A stretch of 45,008 nt of DNA from an uncultured Schlesneria sp. Its GTDB lineage: Bacteria; Planctomycetota; Planctomycetia; Planctomycetales; Planctomycetaceae. The notes beneath the pieces are model-generated. The model had not been told where the DNA came from and did no database searches. It worked only from the letters and a program-made list of their open reading frames with translations. Below, piece by piece: positions 1-7,891 of this stretch (the first letter of the stretch is position 1; every line of letters starts with the position of its first letter). A program made the translations under genes and the position numbers. The stretch lies in assembly GCA_903904835.1 (NCBI GenBank), contig CAIVEI010000042.1:1-45008 (forward strand). Reading direction: 5' to 3'.

Positions 1-15
1 AACGAATAATCCGCG

Positions 16-834
16 TTACGTATGTGCCGCGTCGGCCAGAGTCTTTGCGAAACTGCCGATATCGCGTAGGACCGCGTCAGTCTTCGAGGGATCGCTTGCC
101 AGGTTCTCAAGCAATTTGACGATGGCCGAACCGACGATGACTCCGTCTGCTTTGCCCTTGAGGTGGTGGATCTGGTCGGGGGCACTGATTCCGAACCCGA
201 CTGCGAGTGGAAGCGCTGTTTGCGTTCTTAGCGACTTCAGCATCTCGGCGAGTTGTGGTGCGAGTTCTTTCCGAACTCCAGTTGTCCCTGCAACGGCGAT
301 ACAGTAAACGAATCCTGTCGCGTGTTTCAGGATTTTTGCTGCTCGATCGGGTGGCGTTGTCGGGGCGACGAGTTGAATCAGGTCCAATTCATGTTTGGCC
401 ATCAGGGCCGCAAAACCAGATGCTTCGTCACCTGGCAAATCGGGAACAATCAGTCCTGCAAACCCGGCCGCTTTGGCTTCTTGAACGAATGCGTCGATTC
501 CGTGCCGGAAGATGATGGCATATGAGACCATGCCGACGAGCGGTGACTGGATTTCGCGGCTGACGCTGGTGATCGTCACGAAGATTTCTTTTAACTTCAC
601 ATGTTTGGCCAATGCCCGTGTGTACGAGGCTTGAATCACCGGGCCGTCAGCAATCGGATCGCTGTAGGGGAAACCGACTTCGATCAGGTCGGCTCCGCTC
701 GCTGCTAATTCCTTCAGCAGTCTGGCGGTGGTTGGAAGATCGGGGTCACCTGCCGCGATGAATGGCATGAATGCCATGCGATTTGACGACGTTAAGGCGG
801 AAAAGACGGCGGCGATGCGAGAGGCTTGAGACAC
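16..834 (-). CDS. trpA: Tryptophan synthase alpha chain
   Basis: The alpha subunit cleaves indole-3-glycerol phosphate to indole and glyceraldehyde 3-phosphate and passes indole to the TrpB subunit; it is cytosolic and acts in the last step of tryptophan synthesis. The 272-residue protein has the usual family length. Its TIM-barrel signatures are clear: FMPFIAAGDPD near residue 23, the catalytic-Glu segment LIEVGFPYSDPIADGP near residue 50, and VGFGIS and ADGVIVGSAIV near the C-terminus. The start is GTG (bases 832-834). It follows trpB on the same strand after 174 bp, so the two are probably co-transcribed, although a palindromic repeat lies between them. Upstream of the start is TGTGAAAGT, the same 9-mer at the same distance as before trpB. 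Assignment is secure. Confidence 0.97.
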   Translation of the reverse strand: MSQASRIAAVFSALTSSNRMAFMPFIAAGDPDLPTTARLLKELAASGADLIEVGFPYSDPIADGPVIQASYTRALAKHVKLKEIFVTITSVSREIQSPLVGMVSYAIIFRHGIDAFVQEAKAAGFAGLIVPDLPGDEASGFAALMAKHELDLIQLVAPTTPPDRAAKILKHATGFVYCIAVAGTTGVRKELAPQLAEMLKSLRTQTALPLAVGFGISAPDQIHHLKGKADGVIVGSAIVKLLENLASDPSKTDAVLRDIGSFAKTLADAAHT

Positions 835-872
835 GTTGTACTTTCACAAGGGCGGAAAAAATGTTTTAGGCA

Positions 873-956
873 AGCCGGATGTCAGCCCCTTGATTCTCGC
901 ACGACAAATGTCGCGCGCTGTTTGCCGAAGAGTCCGGGGGCTGACGCCGCCCGGCT
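873..956. repeat. Palindromic intergenic repeat inside the trpBA operon
   Basis: Imperfect inverted repeat: the left arm (873-893) contains AGCCGG and GTCAGCCCC, and the right arm (933-956) contains GGGGCTGAC and CCGGCT. The arms differ by a short insertion and are separated by about 39 bp. The GC-rich arm sequence resembles short palindromes I recall as dispersed in planctomycete genomes. It sits between trpB and trpA, where folding of the mRNA could affect processing or relative expression; that role is inference. Confidence 0.6.
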
Positions 957-1008
957 CGCCAGTGTCATTCAAAGGGCAGGTGGTCTTCAATCAAGGAACG
1001 GTTCTCGA

Positions 1009-2244
1009 TCACAGTTCTTGACCTGTCAGTCGAGCGACCTCGTTCACGTCTTTATCTCCCCGACCGGAGAGGCAAACGACAATGATATCGCTCGGCTTTC
1101 GCTGCTTCGCTCGTTCAAGTGCGTAGGCGATCGCATGCGAACTTTCCAAGGCTGGCAGGATCCCTTCGGTTCGGGCGACGTGTTCCACTGTGTGGAGTGC
1201 TCGCATGTCGCCGATGTTGACGTAGCGGACTCGACCGGTGTCTTTCCAGTAGGCGTGTTCGGGGCCAACTCCAGGGTAATCCAAACCGGCAGAGATTGAG
1301 TGCACGTCGGCTGTCTGGCCGTCCTCGTCCTGCAGAACATAGCTATAGGTACCGTGCAGGATTCCCTTGTTGCCGAAGGTCAGGGTGCTGGCGTGATCGC
1401 CCGCTTTGGGGCCTCGTCCTCCCGCTTCAACGCCGGTCAATTCGACCGTCGTGTCGTCGACAAACGGATAAAACATACCGGCCGAATTCGAACCGCCGCC
1501 GACACAGGCGACCACTTCATCGGGCAATCGTCCAGTCGCCTCAAGGCACTGGGCTCGAGCTTCCTTGCCGATGACCGACTGAAAATCACGGACGATCATC
1601 GGGAACGGATGCGGTCCGACGACGGAGCCGAGGATGTAATGAGTATCCTCGACCGAGGCCATCCAGTCTCGCATCGCTTCGTTGATTGCGTCACGCAGAG
1701 TGCGTGATCCGCTGGTCACTGGCCGAACTTCGGCACCCATCGTCCGCATGATGAAGACGTTCAACTTTTGGCGGCGGATATCTTCTTCGCCCATGTACAC
1801 CACGCAGGGGAGGCCGAATCGAGCACAGGCCGTTGCTGTGGCGACTCCGTGCTGACCAGCTCCCGTTTCGGCGATGACCCGTTTTTTCCCCATTCGCAGG
1901 GTGAGCAGCGTTTGTCCGATCGTATTGTTGATCTTGTGAGCACCTGTGTGATTCAGGTCTTCACGTTTGAAATAGATCTGGGCACCACCGCATTCGTGGG
2001 TGAGTCGCTCGGCAAAGTAGAGCGGGTTTGGCCGACCGACAAACGTATGCAGCAATCCGTCGAGTTGCTTCTGGAACGACGGATCAGCCTTCGCTTTGGC
2101 GTATTCAACCGTCAGCTCTTCCAAGGCATGCATCAGCGTTTCAGGCACGAACCGGCGACCGAATTCACCGAATCGGCCTTCGGCATCGGGGACCCGTGAT
2201 GTGGCGTGACCGGAAAACGGGGTATCAGGCAGGGCAACGGACAT
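1009..2244 (-). CDS. trpB: Tryptophan synthase beta chain
   Basis: The PLP-dependent beta subunit condenses indole with serine to form tryptophan and works as an alpha2-beta2 complex with TrpA. The protein has about 411 residues, typical of TrpB1. Visible signatures are [10 protein letters not shown] near the N-terminus, the PLP-lysine segment HTGAHKINN, the GAGQHG loop, the phosphate-binding GGGSNS loop and CLSGRGDKD at the C-terminus. I chose the ATG at 2244; an in-frame TTG two codons upstream is less likely. The start is preceded by TGTGAAAGT, exactly matching the trpA leader. It is transcribed divergently from the GlcD-like gene across about 200 bp that must hold both promoters. No trp attenuator or leader peptide was recognised there. 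Confidence 0.97.
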   Translation of the reverse strand: MSVALPDTPFSGHATSRVPDAEGRFGEFGRRFVPETLMHALEELTVEYAKAKADPSFQKQLDGLLHTFVGRPNPLYFAERLTHECGGAQIYFKREDLNHTGAHKINNTIGQTLLTLRMGKKRVIAETGAGQHGVATATACARFGLPCVVYMGEEDIRRQKLNVFIMRTMGAEVRPVTSGSRTLRDAINEAMRDWMASVEDTHYILGSVVGPHPFPMIVRDFQSVIGKEARAQCLEATGRLPDEVVACVGGGSNSAGMFYPFVDDTTVELTGVEAGGRGPKAGDHASTLTFGNKGILHGTYSYVLQDEDGQTADVHSISAGLDYPGVGPEHAYWKDTGRVRYVNIGDMRALHTVEHVARTEGILPALESSHAIAYALERAKQRKPSDIIVVCLSGRGDKDVNEVARLTGQEL

Positions 2245-2448
2245 AGTCAACTTTCACAGGGCAAAAACGATCACGTTTAATTTATTTCGCAATGGCTCGG
2301 GATTGTATCTTCGACGCGGGATGAAAACCACGTTCCGGGATGGCGAGTGTCTTCACATTTCGTCCGGCATTTCCTAAGTTAATTTTCGTAAATGCCGTCT
2401 CGTGAAGTTCACTGCATCCTCCGCGTCTTTCGAAACGAATCCCTCCCG

Positions 2449-3924
2449 ATGACGACAACTCTGGCTGAACCCGCTCGACCGACCTCCCGCCCCAAGCAAT
2501 TGCTTGATCGCTTGCGAGCGGTCGTCGGTGACGAATCACTGTTATTTAATCCTGACGAATTGCTCGTTTACGAGTGCGATGGATTCGTCGTCGATAAGAA
2601 GTCGCCCGATGTGGTGGTCTTTCCGACGACGACTGAACAGGTCGTTGCAATCGTTAAACTCTGCAACGAATTTGACGTTCCGTTCGTGCCACGTGGTGCG
2701 GGAACCAGTCTGGCCGGAGGCTGCCTTCCGGTCGGCGGCGGCGTGATGATTACCCTGACGCGAATGAAAAAAATCCTGGAGGTCAACTATCGCGACCGGT
2801 ATGCCATCGTCGAGCCGGGTCTTGTCAACGTCCATCTTACGAATCATCTGAAGGGGAGCGGATATCACTACGCACCTGATCCATCGAGTCAGGGAGCTTG
2901 TACGATCGGAGGAAACTTCGCGACCAACTCGGGCGGCCCGCACACATTGAAATATGGCGTGACGGTAAATCACGTGCTCGGTGCCGAGGTCGTGCTCCCT
3001 GATGGTGAAGTCGTTCAGTTAGGAGGGCCGGTGGAAGAGACGCCCGGTTACGACCTGACCGGGTTATTCGTCGGCAACGAAGGGACACTGGGGATCGCGA
3101 CAAAGGTGATCGTCCGGCTAACCCGCGATCCAGCCGCATATCGCACCATGCTGGGAATCTTCGAGACGGTGGCCGATGCGACAAAAGCGATCAGCGGAAT
3201 CATCGGTGCCGGTATCGTTCCCGCTGCGCTGGAGATGATGGACCAGGGAATCGTCAGTGCGCTCGAGCAGGCGTTTCATTTTGGTTTTCCACTAGACGCA
3301 GGAGCGGTCCTGTTGATCGAAGTCGACGGGCTGGAAGTGGCTGTCGATGAAGAGGCTCAACGGATTATTTCCATTTGTACGCAAAACGGAGCGCGAGAAG
3401 TCCGTCAGGCGAATTCGACAAAAGAACGACTGTTGCTTTGGAAGTGCCGCAAGCAGGCCTTCGGTGCAATTGGACGATTGAGTCCCAGTTATTGCACGCA
3501 AGACGGGGTCGTCCCTCGAACCAAGCTGCCAGAGATTCTGGAATTCATCATCGCCTGCGGCGAACGACATGGGCTGCGGATCGTCAATGTCTTCCATGCA
3601 GGGGATGGAAACATTCACCCGATCCTGCTGTTCGATGAGAGGAACGCAGAACAGGTCGGCCGCGTGTTAAAGGCCAGCGATGAGATCCTGGGAAAGTGCA
3701 TTGAGCTTGGCGGAAGTGTCACCGGCGAACATGGGATTGGCGTCGAGAAAATCAGCTTCATGGATCGCTTGTTTGCTCCCGAAGACCTGGCGGTGATGAG
3801 GTCCATTCGAGACTGTTTCAATCCGACCGGTCGCTGTAGTCCCGGAAAGATGCTTCCCGTTTCGGCAGGTTGTGGCAACGAAAGTGTCGTCAAACAAAAG
3901 CCAGGTCGCCGAGCTGCGATGTAA
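2449..3924 (+). CDS. FAD-linked oxidase, GlcD-like (glycolate/lactate dehydrogenase family)
   Basis: A flavoprotein of the vanillyl-alcohol-oxidase/GlcD family that oxidises 2-hydroxy acids such as glycolate or D-lactate. From the ATG at 2449 it is 491 residues, the normal GlcD length. The N-terminal PCMH FAD-binding domain shows VPRGAGTSLAGG and later PDPSSQGACTIGGNFATNSGG; the C-terminal FAD-oxidase domain shows HAGDGNIHP and GSVTGEHGIG. An upstream in-frame ATG (2392) exists, but the conserved part starts after 2449. No glcE or glcF partner is adjacent; instead a 2-hydroxyacid dehydrogenase gene follows after 46 bp, which suggests a small 2-hydroxy/2-keto acid (perhaps glycolate/glyoxylate) module. 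Exact substrate is unknown. Confidence 0.9.
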   Translation: MTTTLAEPARPTSRPKQLLDRLRAVVGDESLLFNPDELLVYECDGFVVDKKSPDVVVFPTTTEQVVAIVKLCNEFDVPFVPRGAGTSLAGGCLPVGGGVMITLTRMKKILEVNYRDRYAIVEPGLVNVHLTNHLKGSGYHYAPDPSSQGACTIGGNFATNSGGPHTLKYGVTVNHVLGAEVVLPDGEVVQLGGPVEETPGYDLTGLFVGNEGTLGIATKVIVRLTRDPAAYRTMLGIFETVADATKAISGIIGAGIVPAALEMMDQGIVSALEQAFHFGFPLDAGAVLLIEVDGLEVAVDEEAQRIISICTQNGAREVRQANSTKERLLLWKCRKQAFGAIGRLSPSYCTQDGVVPRTKLPEILEFIIACGERHGLRIVNVFHAGDGNIHPILLFDERNAEQVGRVLKASDEILGKCIELGGSVTGEHGIGVEKISFMDRLFAPEDLAVMRSIRDCFNPTGRCSPGKMLPVSAGCGNESVVKQKPGRRAAM

Positions 3925-3970
3925 CTCTAAAACACTTGATTTCACGACCTTCCATTTGAGAAAGCACTCG

Positions 3971-4918
3971 ATGCCTGACGCGACAATTCCGATTATGGGC
4001 GACGGACTACCTCCTGCCTTACGGGAGATGCTCGGTCCCGAATTTGAAATTCTGGAGTGGGACGAGTCTGCTCAATCGACGGCACTGGCCAGAGCGGTGG
4101 GGATCATCACTTACGGTCATCCGCATGTGGGCGGAGTGCTGATGGACCGGGTTCCAAATCTAAAGGTGATCAGCAATCACGGTGTCGGGGTCGATCACAT
4201 CGACGTTGGCGCAGCGAAGGAGCGAAAAATTCCTGTCGGGAATACGCCCGGTTGTCTCGACGCGTCCACCGCTGACATGACGATGGCCCTCATGCTGGCG
4301 ACGGCTCGCAATGTCGTCGTCGGCGATCATTTCGCTCGTTCGCCCGAGTTCACTCATTACGACCCGTTTCAACTGATTGGTTACGAAGTCTCGGGAAGTA
4401 CGCTCGGGATTGTGGGACTCGGTCGAATCGGACGTCAGGTTGCGAAACGAGCGTTGGCCTTCGACATGAAGGTGCTTTATCATAACCGGAAACGGGACGA
4501 GCAGGCTGAGCGTGAGCTGGGTGTGACCTATGCTTCGCTGGATGATCTGCTGCGTCAGTCGGATTTCGTTTCACTCAATTGTCCGTTGACGTCCGAAACG
4601 ACGAATCTGATCGGAAAGCGTGAATTTGGCTTGATGAAGTCAACGGGCATCCTTTTGAATATCGCTCGTGGCCCTGTGGTTGATCACGATGCGCTGTTTG
4701 CGGCGCTGAACTCAAAGCGAATTGCCGGTGCGGGGCTGGATGTGACGTCACCCGAACCATTACCACGCAATCATCCTTTGCTCGGTCTAACAAACGTAGT
4801 TATCACTCCGCATCTCGGCAGCGCATCGAATCGAACTCGAAATCGCATGATGCAGATGACCGTCGAAAATCTGCGAGCGGGCCTGGAAGGGAAACCGCTC
4901 CCCTGGGCCTGCACTTGA
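3971..4918 (+). CDS. D-isomer-specific 2-hydroxyacid dehydrogenase
   Basis: An NAD(P)-dependent dehydrogenase that interconverts a 2-keto acid and a D-2-hydroxy acid, for example glyoxylate/hydroxypyruvate or a phosphonate or phosphoglycerate analogue. The 315-residue protein has the family length. The Rossmann fold shows GIVGLGRIGRQVA; the catalytic Arg lies in NIARGPVVD, the Glu in the DVTSPEPLP region and the catalytic His in VITPHLGSAS. I start it at the ATG at 3971; the longer in-frame reading would overlap the glcD-like gene and adds no conserved sequence. It lies 46 bp after that gene and is probably co-transcribed with it. A strong inverted repeat follows the stop codon, consistent with the end of this transcript. 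Confidence 0.9.
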   Translation: MPDATIPIMGDGLPPALREMLGPEFEILEWDESAQSTALARAVGIITYGHPHVGGVLMDRVPNLKVISNHGVGVDHIDVGAAKERKIPVGNTPGCLDASTADMTMALMLATARNVVVGDHFARSPEFTHYDPFQLIGYEVSGSTLGIVGLGRIGRQVAKRALAFDMKVLYHNRKRDEQAERELGVTYASLDDLLRQSDFVSLNCPLTSETTNLIGKREFGLMKSTGILLNIARGPVVDHDALFAALNSKRIAGAGLDVTSPEPLPRNHPLLGLTNVVITPHLGSASNRTRNRMMQMTVENLRAGLEGKPLPWACT

Positions 4919-4921
4919 AAG

Positions 4922-5019
4922 AAAGGATGAAGGAGGAAGGATGAAGGCTGAAAAAAGAGCCATCGAGAATCCACTTCATCCATTCTGATTCATCCTTCAT
5001 TCTTCCGCCTTCATCCTTT
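4922..5019 (+). terminator. Long imperfect inverted repeat with T-tract, probable terminator or speA leader hairpin
   Basis: Two 31-base arms, 4922-4952 and 4989-5019, are about 90% complementary, with a 36-base loop. Each arm is built from GGATGAAGG-type direct subrepeats (for example AAGGATGAAGG). The right arm ends in a run of six T, as in an intrinsic terminator, three bases after the hydroxyacid dehydrogenase stop. It ends only 16 bases before the speA ATG, so a speA promoter must lie inside or upstream of it; attenuation of speA is therefore also possible. I recall GAAGGATGAA-type repeats recurring in planctomycete intergenic regions. Confidence 0.6.
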
Positions 5020-5035
5020 TTTATTGGACTGCGTC

Positions 5036-6937
5036 ATGAACGACGAAATCCTGCAGCGAATCCAACAGGTTTATGGTGTCGAGAACTGGTCCGCCGGTTA
5101 TTTCGACATCAATCCCAAGGGGAATATCATCGTCCATCCGGCCAAAGATGATCCCCGTTATGTGGATCTGAAAGGCTTGGTCGATGACCTGCTGGCGAAG
5201 CAGAAGATGCAGTTGCCGCTGTTGATCCGGTTCCCCCAACTGTTGACCAGCCAGTTGCGGATTCTTTCCGGGGCCTATCAGGCCGCGATTGCTCAGTACG
5301 GCTTTCAAGGTCAGCATTACCCCGTCTTTCCGATGAAGGTCAATCCCCGGCGTGAAGTCGTGGAAGAGTTCTTGCGGGACAGCAGCCGTTGTCGTGTCGG
5401 CCTGGAATGTGGTTCCAAAGCGGAACTTTATGCCGCCGTGGCTCAGGACCAGACTTCAGAGTCCCTGCTGCTTTGCAATGGCTTTAAGGACGAAGCATTC
5501 ATCAAGACGGCGCTGCTGGCGGTGCAGGCGGGCAAGCGAGTTACGATTATCGTCGAGAAACTGAACGAACTGAAGATGGTGATCAAGCTGGCACAACAGA
5601 CGGGGGTCGCTCCCTGGATCGGTTTGCGAGCGAAACTGTATTCACGCGGGTCAGGCAAATGGGCGTCGTCCGGTGGCGAGTCCGCCAAGTTTGGATTGAC
5701 TACTTCGGAGTTGCTCGACTGCGTCCGGTTGCTGAGAGAAACAAAACTCGATCATCGGCTGAAGCTGCTTCACTTCCATATCGGTTCGCAGATTACGGAC
5801 ATCAAGCGAGTCAAAAATGCGATGAAGGAAGCAGCCCGGGTCTATGCGAAGCTGCGGCAGATCGGGTGTGGAATTGAGTTCCTGGATATCGGCGGGGGAT
5901 TGGGTGTCGACTATGACGGCTCACAGACTCGGTTTGAATCAAGCGTCAATTACACCGTTCAGGAATTTGCGAACGACGTGATTTATGTGGTGAAGGGTGT
6001 CTGTGACGATGAAGACGTGCCGCACCCGAATATTGTGACAGAAAGCGGTCGATTCATGACCGCTTATCACACGGTTTTCATTACTTCGATCCGTGACGAA
6101 ATCGAAACTTTTGCCGAAGACAAACCAGAAGTGACGATCGACGATGATGATCCTCAAGTGATTACAGAACTGAAGGAATTGTTTGACGGGATCAACGGTA
6201 AGAATTACGCCGAGTATTATCACGACGCGCTGGAGCATAAAGACGAGCTGCACACTCAATTCAACCTGGGTCTGATCAGTCTGGAAGACCGAGCGAAGGG
6301 TGAAGTTCTGTTCTGGGAGACGTGTGCACGGGCGCTGAAAGAATCGGAAGAAGACAGTTTTCCAGACGATGAATTCGAAGCTCTGAAAACGATTCTGGCT
6401 CAGAAATATCTGTGTAACTTTTCGCTCTTCCGGTCGGCACCTGATAGCTGGGCGATCAAACAACTTTTCCCGATCGTGCCGATTCACAGGCTTAACGAAT
6501 TGCCGTCAGACTATGCGACGTTGGTCGATGTGACGTGTGACAGTGATGGTAAGATCGACAAATTCGTGGACCTGAAAGACGTCAAAGACACACTGGAACT
6601 CCACAAGTGGAAGGACGGCGAAGACTATTATCTCGGCATCTTCCTGACGGGTGCGTATCAAGAGGTGATGGGAAGCCATCACAATCTGTTTGGAAACCCC
6701 AACGAAGCCCAGGTCGTGATCGACAGCGATGGTCGCTATCACGTGACAAAGCTGGTACAGGGCAGCCGCATCAGCGACATGCTGCTGTTTGCAAGATACG
6801 ACAAAGCTCAATTGCTGGAGTCCTATCGAAAGCAACTCGCCGCCCGCGTTGAAGCCGGCGCGCTGACCAAGGACACCGCCGACGAGTTAGCAGCAGAATA
6901 CGAAGCCGGAGCGGGGAAGGGGACGTATCTGGAGTAA
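5036..6937 (+). CDS. speA: Biosynthetic arginine decarboxylase
   Basis: A PLP enzyme of fold type III that decarboxylates arginine to agmatine, the first step of the agmatine route to putrescine and spermidine. From the ATG at 5036 it is 633 residues, the length of the SpeA family. The PLP lysine is K101 in VFPMKVNPRREVVEEF; HFHIGSQI, DIGGGLGVDYDG and ESGRFMTAYH follow, and the C-terminal active-site cysteine C501 lies in CDSDGKID. An in-frame TTG 12 bases upstream is a less likely start. No other polyamine gene (speB, aguA) is nearby. A toxin-antitoxin pair follows after 76 bp on the same strand but with its own promoter-like sequence. Confidence 0.97.
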   Translation: MNDEILQRIQQVYGVENWSAGYFDINPKGNIIVHPAKDDPRYVDLKGLVDDLLAKQKMQLPLLIRFPQLLTSQLRILSGAYQAAIAQYGFQGQHYPVFPMKVNPRREVVEEFLRDSSRCRVGLECGSKAELYAAVAQDQTSESLLLCNGFKDEAFIKTALLAVQAGKRVTIIVEKLNELKMVIKLAQQTGVAPWIGLRAKLYSRGSGKWASSGGESAKFGLTTSELLDCVRLLRETKLDHRLKLLHFHIGSQITDIKRVKNAMKEAARVYAKLRQIGCGIEFLDIGGGLGVDYDGSQTRFESSVNYTVQEFANDVIYVVKGVCDDEDVPHPNIVTESGRFMTAYHTVFITSIRDEIETFAEDKPEVTIDDDDPQVITELKELFDGINGKNYAEYYHDALEHKDELHTQFNLGLISLEDRAKGEVLFWETCARALKESEEDSFPDDEFEALKTILAQKYLCNFSLFRSAPDSWAIKQLFPIVPIHRLNELPSDYATLVDVTCDSDGKIDKFVDLKDVKDTLELHKWKDGEDYYLGIFLTGAYQEVMGSHHNLFGNPNEAQVVIDSDGRYHVTKLVQGSRISDMLLFARYDKAQLLESYRKQLAARVEAGALTKDTADELAAEYEAGAGKGTYLE

Positions 6938-6983
6938 TTTGTTCTTGCTGACCTCGATCGAGTCTTGGTCGTTTTCCAAAAAC

Positions 6984-7010
6984 TTGACAATATAGCTTTT
7001 AGGTTATATC
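6984..7010 (+). promoter_or_regulatory. Candidate promoter/operator of the HigBA-like operon
   Basis: A consensus -35-like TTGACA at 6984-6989 is followed by an AT-rich imperfect palindrome, TATAGCTTTTAGGTTATA (6991-7008), ending four to six bases before the toxin ATG. Toxin-antitoxin operons are commonly autorepressed at such palindromes by the HTH antitoxin. The spacing from TTGACA to the TATAT hexamer is shorter than the usual 17 bp, so the exact promoter is uncertain. Confidence 0.35.
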
Positions 7011-7013
7011 CTG

Positions 7014-7373
7014 ATGGCGTGGGTTGTTGAATATACCGACGAATTTTTCGCTTGGTGGAAATCGCTTGATGATGACGAGCAGGAGTCGGTACGGGCCAGC
7101 GTTGGGTTGCTGGAAGAATGTGGTCCTCAACTGGGACGCCCGCACGTCGATACAGTCGGAGGGTCAAAACATTCAAACATGAAGGAACTTCGGACGCAGC
7201 ACATGGGGCGACCTTACCGTACTTTCTTCGCATTCGATCCACGTCGATCGGCGATTTTACTGATCGGTGGGGATAAGACTGGAGACAAGCTTTTTTACAA
7301 AGGGATGATTCCAGAGGCTGATCGTCTCTTTGACGAGCATTTGGAAGAATTAAAAAGAGAAAGATTGATTTGA
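7014..7373 (+). CDS. HigB/RelE-type toxin (phage-derived Gp49-like family)
   Basis: A probable ribosome-dependent mRNA endonuclease toxin of the RelE/HigB superfamily. The 119-residue protein matches the Gp49-like pattern: EYTDEFFAWWKSLDDDEQ near residue 6, a central G-x-LGRPHVD stretch, KELR followed by a basic RPYRTFFAFDPRR strand, then ILLIGGDKTGD and a C-terminal charged helix (EHLEELKRERL). It is encoded before its antitoxin, the HigBA order, and its stop overlaps the antitoxin start (TGATG). Toxic activity is inferred from family and arrangement. Gene order and operon overlap make the assignment good; the exact subfamily name is less certain. Confidence 0.88.
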   Translation: MAWVVEYTDEFFAWWKSLDDDEQESVRASVGLLEECGPQLGRPHVDTVGGSKHSNMKELRTQHMGRPYRTFFAFDPRRSAILLIGGDKTGDKLFYKGMIPEADRLFDEHLEELKRERLI

Positions 7374-7687
7374 TGGCTGGTCACAAACCATTTTCAGAGT
7401 TAGCGGCCAAGATGTCTCCGGAACGCCAGGCGCGCGCGAAAGCACGGACGAAGGAGATGCTCGCTGAGATGCTGCTCTCCGAAGCGCGCCAGTTCTCGGG
7501 GATGACGCAGAAAGAACTGGCAACAGCGCTGGGGATCAGCCAACCAAGTTTGTCGAAAATGGAGAGTCAAAGCGACATTCAAGTGAGTACACTTAACCGC
7601 CTGATCAGATCGCTCGGCGGTGAACTGGAATTGATCGCTCACCTTCCGAACGGCGATGTCCGACTCACCCAGTTCGACCGAGAGTAA
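7373..7687 (+). CDS. XRE-type HTH antitoxin (HigA-like)
   Basis: DNA-binding antitoxin that should neutralise the preceding toxin and repress the operon. The 104-residue protein has a charged N-terminal helix (SPERQARAKARTKEML) and then a Cro/CI-type helix-turn-helix at about residues 43-70: MTQKELATALGISQPSLSKM with the recognition helix around ISQPSLSKME. The tail (LGGELELIAHLPNG) is typical of HigA/XRE antitoxins of this group. The ATG at 7373 overlaps the toxin stop by one base, which implies translational coupling; an alternative TTG lies one codon upstream. The pair is a self-contained accessory module after speA. Confidence 0.88.
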   Translation: MAGHKPFSELAAKMSPERQARAKARTKEMLAEMLLSEARQFSGMTQKELATALGISQPSLSKMESQSDIQVSTLNRLIRSLGGELELIAHLPNGDVRLTQFDRE

Positions 7688-7806
7688 TCTGCAGAAATTG
7701 TACCAATAATGCTCGTCGCATCCATTTCGATCCCTTGCCATTGAATGCAGCTTTAGCGAACTCAACAGGCTTGTTGTTGTTTAACCCGTAGCCAGTGGTG
7801 CAGGCG

Positions 7807-7825
7807 GATCGGCGTTCAGCCGATC
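7807..7825. repeat. Small perfect hairpin (GATCGGC / GCCGATC)
   Basis: A 7-bp perfect stem with a five-base loop lies in the 204-bp gap between the HigA-like antitoxin and the RDD protein gene. No T-tract follows, so it is a weak terminator candidate at most; it may be a repeat remnant. Confidence 0.35.
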
Positions 7826-7891
7826 TCTTCAGGCGTTGCGAGTACCAAATCGCATTAATGACAACTTCATTCGAATTTGGAGATTATTTTC

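Noticed and set aside
826-1299. 157-codon open frame antisense to trpB and the trp spacer
   Set aside because: It is a shadow of trpB and the palindromic repeat; no start signal.
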